Source of the DNA: Olivibacter jilunii
GTDB lineage: Bacteria; Bacteroidota; Bacteroidia; Sphingobacteriales; Sphingobacteriaceae
NCBI RefSeq assembly: GCF_900607235.1
Contig: NZ_LR027851.1
Coordinates: 310,001 to 374,000 of the forward strand
Length of the DNA stretch: 64,000 nucleotides
Direction: 5' to 3'
Part shown: positions 59,448 through 64,000 of the stretch, piece after piece
Layout of the letters: each line of letters begins with the position of its first letter
Numbering within the stretch: position 1 is the first letter of the stretch
Made by a program: the position numbers and the translations under genes
The notes under the pieces: model-generated
What the model was told of the DNA's origin: nothing
The model's input: the letters and a program-made list of their open reading frames with translations, nothing else
Database searches by the model: none

Positions 59448-60770
59448 ATGAACGCTATTTCCAAATATGGCTTTGCCATTCGATGCTCACTCATTGCATC
59501 TTTAGGGGGTTTTCTTTTTGGTTTTGAAACGGCCGTTATTTCCGGTGCGGAAAAAAACATACAGCAACTCTGGACACTTAATTCGTTTTGGCAGGGATTC
59601 ACCGTATCGGCCAGTTTGATTGGAACGGTTATAGGCGCGATGGTGGCCAGTATACCGGCGCAGCAATTTGGACGTAAAAAAGTATTGATCGTGGTTGCCC
59701 TTGCTTATTTATGTTCAGCCGTGGGATGTGCTTTATCGTACACTTGGTTGTTGTTCATCTTATTTCGATTCATCGGTGGGCTGGCCGTTGGTGTATCTTC
59801 CGTTGTTGGGCCTATTTATATTTCGGAAATTGCTCCTGCTGAGCGCCGCGGTCGGTTGACAGCCTCTTTTCAGTTTATGATTGTGCTGGGAATATTTATT
59901 GCCTATCTGACAAATTTTCTTTTTGTGGGACTGGGCGATGAAGCTTGGCGCTGGATGTTGGGTATTATGGTGGTGCCTTCGGTACTCTTTTTTTGCCTTC
60001 TGCAGCTTGTTCCGGAGAGCCCACGGTGGTTGGCTATCAACGGTTATAACGATAAGGCGCATGCTGTCTTTCGTAAATTGGGAGAGGAGGAAGCTATGAA
60101 CAGCGTATTACAGGCTGATCAAGTGGGTAAAGGAGCGCACGACCGTTTATTTCAAAAGAAATATCTGAAGCCCATTTTGTATGCTGTTATATTGGCGATG
60201 TTTAACCAGTTAAGTGGTATCAATGCCATTCTCTATTATGCTCCTCGCATTTTTGAATTGGCGGGTTTTGATCAAAAGTTGGCTTATCTGCAGCCGGTAT
60301 TTATAGGAGGTGCTAATTTATTGTTTACCTGCCTGGCGATGTTCTTCATCGATAAGTTTGGTCGAAAACGACTGCTGTTGATCGGTAGTTTAGGAATGTT
60401 TGTGTTTTTGGGCTTGGTTGCCCATGCTTTTAGTCAGGGTATCGCAGCCGCTTCTTCGGTGCTGATTTATTTGATCGGTTTTATTGCATTCTTTGCCTTT
60501 TCGCAAGGTGCGGTAATCTGGGTTTTTATCTCGGAGATATTCCCGAATAGCGTTCGCTCTCAGGGTAGCTCGCTCGGTAGTTTCACCCATTGGATCATGG
60601 CTGCCGTCATTTCTTGGCTCTTTCCGATTATCGCCGAAGGTAGTCCTAATGGCGGTTATTATTCTTTTATCTTTTACAGTCTGATGATGGCTGTTTCTTT
60701 TTTCTTCATTTGGAGATTTATGCCGGAAACTAAAGGAAAATCACTGGAGGAAATTCAAGAAGCCTTGTAG
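59448..60770 (+). CDS. Sugar porter of the major facilitator superfamily
   Basis: 440 residues, twelve membrane helices. Sugar-porter signatures: GFLFGFETAVISGAE at the start, RFIGGLAVGVSSVVGPIYIS, EIAPAERRGRL, VPESPRWLAI and the closing PETKGKSLEEIQEAL. Inner-membrane proton-coupled import of a monosaccharide, here probably mannose freed in the periplasm. Last gene of the LacI-controlled operon. The stop codon is followed within 8 bp by a heptamer array. Confidence 0.93.
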   Translation: MNAISKYGFAIRCSLIASLGGFLFGFETAVISGAEKNIQQLWTLNSFWQGFTVSASLIGTVIGAMVASIPAQQFGRKKVLIVVALAYLCSAVGCALSYTWLLFILFRFIGGLAVGVSSVVGPIYISEIAPAERRGRLTASFQFMIVLGIFIAYLTNFLFVGLGDEAWRWMLGIMVVPSVLFFCLLQLVPESPRWLAINGYNDKAHAVFRKLGEEEAMNSVLQADQVGKGAHDRLFQKKYLKPILYAVILAMFNQLSGINAILYYAPRIFELAGFDQKLAYLQPVFIGGANLLFTCLAMFFIDKFGRKRLLLIGSLGMFVFLGLVAHAFSQGIAAASSVLIYLIGFIAFFAFSQGAVIWVFISEIFPNSVRSQGSSLGSFTHWIMAAVISWLFPIIAEGSPNGGYYSFIFYSLMMAVSFFFIWRFMPETKGKSLEEIQEAL

Positions 60771-60945
60771 TTCCGTATTGGTTATTCGTTATTCGTTATT
60801 GGTTGTTGGTTGTTGGTTATTGGTTGTTGGTTATTCGTTATTGGTTGTTCGTGTAGCGGAGTGATGCGGGATTATCGAAGCGACAGAAGCAGTGGCAGGA
60901 GCACCAGCTAAAGCTGAAAACCGACGGCTGAAAGCTGACGGCAGT
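60771..60945 (+). repeat. TTNGTTA heptamer array and words after the porter gene
   Basis: Eleven in-phase 7-mers (TTGGTTA, TTCGTTA, TTGGTTG and variants) from 60778 to 60854, then AGCTAAAGCTGAAAACCGA words. Same heptamer as at 36.02 kb. No palindrome copy. Confidence 0.85.
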
Positions 60946-61872
60946 TCAATTAAACGATTGCCTAAACTCGATCGGTGATAGATCGGTCTTGGATTTGAAC
61001 AGTTTACTGAACGATTGTGAATGTTCGAAACCCAAGGCGTAAGCTATTTCAGAAATTGATAAATTAGTAGTGGAAAGTTTTTCTTTGGCCTTGTCGATCA
61101 GTTTGTTATGAATATGCTGTTGGGTGCTTTGCCCGGTGAGCACTTTGAGTAAGGTGCTTAAATATTTTTGCGAGATGTGCAGCTGATCGGCAACGTACTG
61201 AACGGAGGGCAGACCTCTTGAAATCAAATCTTCTTGATCGAAATAATGATTTAAAAGCTCTTCCAGACGATGCAACACCTGATGGTTGGATTTTTCTCTG
61301 GTGAGGAACTGACGATGATAAAACCGTTCGGAATAACTCAATAAAGTTTCAATTTGCGAAATAATGATCTGTTTGCTGAACTTGTCGATATTGGCATGGT
61401 ATTCCTGACGGATATTCTCGATGATGGCATTCAACGTCGCCTCTTCTTTTTCTGATAGGAATAGTGCCTCGTTTATCGCATAATCAAAATATTCATACTG
61501 TTTAATGGCTTTTGCTAAGGGTGTATTCCAGAAAAAATCGGGGTGAACTAGCAACATCCAACCGGAGCGAATTTGGTTTTGCGTAGCGTGAGGTTCGTGT
61601 TCGATTTTAAAAACTTGATTTGGTGCAATAAATCCCAAAACGCCTTCATCAAAATCGTATGCCTGCTGTCCGTATTTCATTTTGAAATCGATGCCTCTTT
61701 TTAGCGATACTTGATAAAAATCAAATATCCAACTTTTGCCACGGATATCGGCCGAACGTGGAATGGTACCAAAATCAATGACGCTGATGAGCGGATGTTC
61801 GGGTTGTGCTAAACCGCGTGATTTATGAAATTCGCTGATGGTTTTTAACCGGATGGGTGACTGGTTTTCCAT
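60946..61872 (-). CDS. AraC-family transcriptional regulator
   Basis: 308 residues from the ATG at 61872 (MENQSPIRLKTISEFHKSRG); a start 12 codons earlier is possible. The N-terminal cupin-like part (about 25-130) includes FIAPNQVFKIEHEP. The C-terminal double helix-turn-helix (about 205-305) has YVADQLHISQKYLSTLLKVL and LSISEIAYALGFEHSQSFSK, ending LSPIEFRQSFN. Same direction as the epimerase gene 72 bp upstream, a common regulator/target pair in Bacteroidota. Confidence 0.92.
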   Translation of the reverse strand: MENQSPIRLKTISEFHKSRGLAQPEHPLISVIDFGTIPRSADIRGKSWIFDFYQVSLKRGIDFKMKYGQQAYDFDEGVLGFIAPNQVFKIEHEPHATQNQIRSGWMLLVHPDFFWNTPLAKAIKQYEYFDYAINEALFLSEKEEATLNAIIENIRQEYHANIDKFSKQIIISQIETLLSYSERFYHRQFLTREKSNHQVLHRLEELLNHYFDQEDLISRGLPSVQYVADQLHISQKYLSTLLKVLTGQSTQQHIHNKLIDKAKEKLSTTNLSISEIAYALGFEHSQSFSKLFKSKTDLSPIEFRQSFN

Positions 61873-61944
61873 GATCGAGCTTAATTTTTGGGTGTAAAAG
61901 TTTGTCATTGCGGCGAACCGACAATGACAAACTGATGTTTAAAT

Positions 61945-62820
61945 TTAGAAATAATTTTCCTGCATATCTTCTAATAAACCAATATGTGTGGGTTTCCAGC
62001 CCAGCTGTTCTTGTGTTTTGCTTCCGATAGCGGCGCCTTCAAAGGTAATGAAACGACCCATCCAGTCAAAGTGTGTTACAATGGCTTCTCCTGAAACGGA
62101 TTGAACAGGTAACTGCAATTGTTTGCCGATTAACGTGGCAATTGTTTTTATTTCAATGGATTGATCGCCCACAACATTATACACGGCTCCTTTCGCTGCT
62201 TTCTCTACAGCCAAGCGGTAAGCTTTGGCCGCATCTAAACGATGTACCGCCGACCAATGGTTTTTCCCTTCCTCCGGATAGGCCGAAACACCATTTTTGC
62301 GTGCCTGTGCAATAATAAACGGAATAAAGCCTTTATCGCCTTTGTCATGAACGGATGGTGGTAAACGAACTACCGACGCATGAACGCCTGCTTCTGACAG
62401 TGCCAAGGTCGTGGCTTCTGAAGGTCGTGGTGAATTTCCAACCGGACTTTCTTCTGTAATAAAGCCATTGATAGGGGTTAATCCTAACATGCCGGAGGTT
62501 ACCACCAGAGGTTTGTTGGTGCCTGCCAAGACATTTCCCATAGTCTGGATAGCGGTTTTATCCACTTCACCTGCTTTTTGGTATTGCGTAAAATCATGGA
62601 TAAAAGCGGTGTGAATAATGCCGTCGGCCTGTGAGGCGCCTTGTTTTAAAATTTCTAAATCTTCAAGCGTTCCTAATAAAACCGATGCGCCTGCATCACG
62701 GATAATTTTCGCGGATGCTTCTGAACGTGCCAAGCCGATGACCTGATGTCCTGCTCGGATCAATTCCTTCACTACTGCCGAGCCGATGAAGCCTGATGCT
62801 CCTGTTACAAATATGTTCAT
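61945..62820 (-). CDS. NAD(P)-dependent epimerase/dehydratase-like SDR
   Basis: 291 residues. Starts MNIFVTGASGFIGSAVVKEL with the TGASGFIG cofactor motif. Continues VVRLPPSVHDKGDKGFIPFI and WSAVHRLDAAKAYRLAVEKA, typical of the atypical extended SDR group without a clear YxxxK. Often controlled by an AraC protein next door, as here. Substrate unknown. Confidence 0.9.
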   Translation of the reverse strand: MNIFVTGASGFIGSAVVKELIRAGHQVIGLARSEASAKIIRDAGASVLLGTLEDLEILKQGASQADGIIHTAFIHDFTQYQKAGEVDKTAIQTMGNVLAGTNKPLVVTSGMLGLTPINGFITEESPVGNSPRPSEATTLALSEAGVHASVVRLPPSVHDKGDKGFIPFIIAQARKNGVSAYPEEGKNHWSAVHRLDAAKAYRLAVEKAAKGAVYNVVGDQSIEIKTIATLIGKQLQLPVQSVSGEAIVTHFDWMGRFITFEGAAIGSKTQEQLGWKPTHIGLLEDMQENYF

Positions 62821-63229
62821 CTTTTAACTATTTTGTTTGATACAAAGTTCCTGTATGGACGAAATAATACTGTAGCCGAACGTCAGATTGCTGTAGCCGA
62901 AAGGGTAGTTGTGAGAGTAGTTAAGTGGTTGAGTAGGTTTTTTTAAGTGATGAGTTATGAGTGTTGAATGATGAATAGTAGCCGTGGAAGTGGCACTTGT
63001 TTGTCGTTGGGTAGGCTAACGAAAGCCTAAAGCTGAAGTCAATAATTAGCCAATTTGATGTTGGGTGATGAGTTTTTTTATAAGCGATGAATGATGCCTG
63101 CCTGCCGGTAGGCAGGAATTTTTTTGTTGCCGCCCCTTATAGCCGAAAGCTGACTGCTGATAGCTGAAAGCCGAATGCCGGTTGCTAATTCCTAAAACCT
63201 ATAGCACATTACTGCTAGCCAAGTAGATT
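62821..63229 (+). repeat. Intergenic word array with palindrome (core 63095-63116)
   Basis: The first 60 bp are the epimerase promoter region. GTGGTTGAGTAG octamers (62919-62938), AGTNNTG heptamers (62945-62972), AGCCAATTTGATG words, the 22-bp palindrome with AATTTTTTT, GCTGANN heptamers (63146-63172) and further 7-mers follow. The array lies between two minus-strand genes, so the palindrome with its T run points opposite to transcription. Confidence 0.85.
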
Positions 63230-64000
63230 TCAGTTTATTTTCTGTTTGATACGATCAATCAACTGATTGAATTGGGGGTTGTTGGGACGTAATTGACTCA
63301 ACCTTTCTGCCCAGCGTAGGGCGTCTTTCAATGCCGGGTCGCCATTGTTTAATACCATGTCAAAGGTATTGCTGGCCTCATAGAGATAAACACAGATCTC
63401 GCCGGTGTAGATTTTTTGCGCAAAGGCTTTGTCTTCGGCTGTAATTTCAGTGCTATCTCTTTCTCCGCTATAATAGGGTTGCATAATTGCGGTATAACGC
63501 CGTTTGTCTTCTGCTTGTATGCTGTCTGTTGATATATCCATGCTGTTGGCCACGAAAGCATAACCCGCTTTTTTAGCTATTTCGGTGTCTTTTGCGCGCT
63601 GTGCGTAGCGTAACTGCAACAGATAAAGGTGTCCTTGCTGCTTGCGACTTAGCTGCTGTTTGAGTGCGTCCATCTGATTAAAAAGACTGGGTATGTCTTG
63701 TAAGCGGTTTTCTCGCAGCGCGGCGCTAGCTGCATCTGTTAATAAGTTAAAGAGCACGGGTGCCAGTTTTTGCCGCCTTGTTTGGTCTACCGTAGGATAG
63801 GTTTTTAGTAATAGGTCAAAAGCAGCCCCTTTGGCATGGTTGAGATTGTCACGGATGAAATCAATGTTAGCCGGGTTTTCACGCTCGGTACTGCTTTGGG
63901 CCTTGATATAGGCATCAAATGCTAAGCTGTTATCAAGGCCTAAATCTTTCTTCTGGATGATATAGGTTTTTAGAAAATGCGGATCCCGATTGCCCCCTTC
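63230..64000 (-). CDS. C-terminal part of an unidentified helical protein, cut by the window edge
   Basis: The frame stays open to the right window edge; GTG or ATG codons inside are not needed as starts. The visible 256 residues are helical and repeat-like, with NPANIDFIRDNLNHAKGAAF, ALRENRLQDIPSLFNQMDAL, and an end reading LRWAERLSQLRPNNPQFNQL. The pattern recalls the helical tail of Bacteroidota thioredoxin-family exported proteins, but the thioredoxin domain itself would lie outside the window, so this is a guess. Followed on its 3' side by a word array. Confidence 0.6.
   Translation of the reverse strand, partial: EGGNRDPHFLKTYIIQKKDLGLDNSLAFDAYIKAQSSTERENPANIDFIRDNLNHAKGAAFDLLLKTYPTVDQTRRQKLAPVLFNLLTDAASAALRENRLQDIPSLFNQMDALKQQLSRKQQGHLYLLQLRYAQRAKDTEIAKKAGYAFVANSMDISTDSIQAEDKRRYTAIMQPYYSGERDSTEITAEDKAFAQKIYTGEICVYLYEASNTFDMVLNNGDPALKDALRWAERLSQLRPNNPQFNQLIDRIKQKIN

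Noticed and set aside
1-64000. tRNA or rRNA genes
   Set aside because: I looked for cloverleaf-like and rRNA-like sequence while reading and found none. A dedicated scan (tRNAscan-SE, Infernal) would be decisive.

Overview
The window reads as chromosomal DNA of a Bacteroidota species, most likely of the Sphingobacteriaceae type (the family is an inference). Three SusC/SusD pairs, a FecI-type sigma/FecR pair, LytS/LytTR two-component systems, a TonB receptor/DUF4249 pair and promoters of the TAnnTTTG type all point there. I saw no rRNA, tRNA, CRISPR array, transposase, integrase or phage structural gene.

Layout. 1-4.5 kb: 5'-truncated SusC plus SusD. 4.5-5.4 kb (minus): MauE/DoxX membrane protein and a DUF6520-type secreted peptide. 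5.7-13.8 kb: ECF sigma, FecR, SusC with an STN domain, SusD and a DUF6528-type periplasmic protein, a cell-surface signalling uptake unit. 13.8-19.6 kb: AraC regulator, then a compact locus of a 35-codon peptide gene with its own terminator, an acyltransferase-like protein, a LytS kinase, a LytTR regulator and an RteC-like protein, followed by small regulators. 20.1-22.6 kb: two DUF6266 proteins, a DUF5675 protein and two small membrane proteins. 23.1-28.8 kb (minus): exported hydrolases with an outer-membrane channel and a Crp-type regulator. 29.2-30.4 kb: Fic protein with a striking double operator. 30.5-36.0 kb: LytS/LytTR system divergent from an HMA-like protein, TonB receptor and DUF4249 lipoprotein. 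36.9-40.3 kb: GNAT, serine hydrolase, ArsR/SRPBCC pair. 40.6-47.8 kb: redox genes (SDR, AraC, epimerase; frameshifted quinone oxidoreductase, AhpD-like protein, nitroreductase, MocR regulator). 48.1-48.6 kb: toxin-antitoxin pair with a frameshifted toxin. 49-51.3 kb: outer-membrane protein and histidine kinase. 51.5-60.8 kb: LacI-controlled mannoside locus (SusC, SusD, GH130, ROK kinase, sugar porter). 61-62.8 kb: AraC plus epimerase. 63.2 kb to the end: C-terminal part of an unidentified protein.

From about 21.3 kb onward, most gaps between operons are filled with degenerate tandem arrays of 7-bp and 8-bp words, often with a 22-bp palindrome. The palindrome occurs nine times, always in the same orientation whatever the direction of the neighbouring genes. 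The arrays are absent from the SusC/SusD regions and sit at the borders of small accessory modules.

The strongest candidates for something undescribed are the peptide/acyltransferase/LytS/LytTR/RteC locus (15.2-18.8 kb), the DUF6266/DUF5675/small-membrane-protein cassette (20.1-22.6 kb), and the word-array plus polar-palindrome system between modules.
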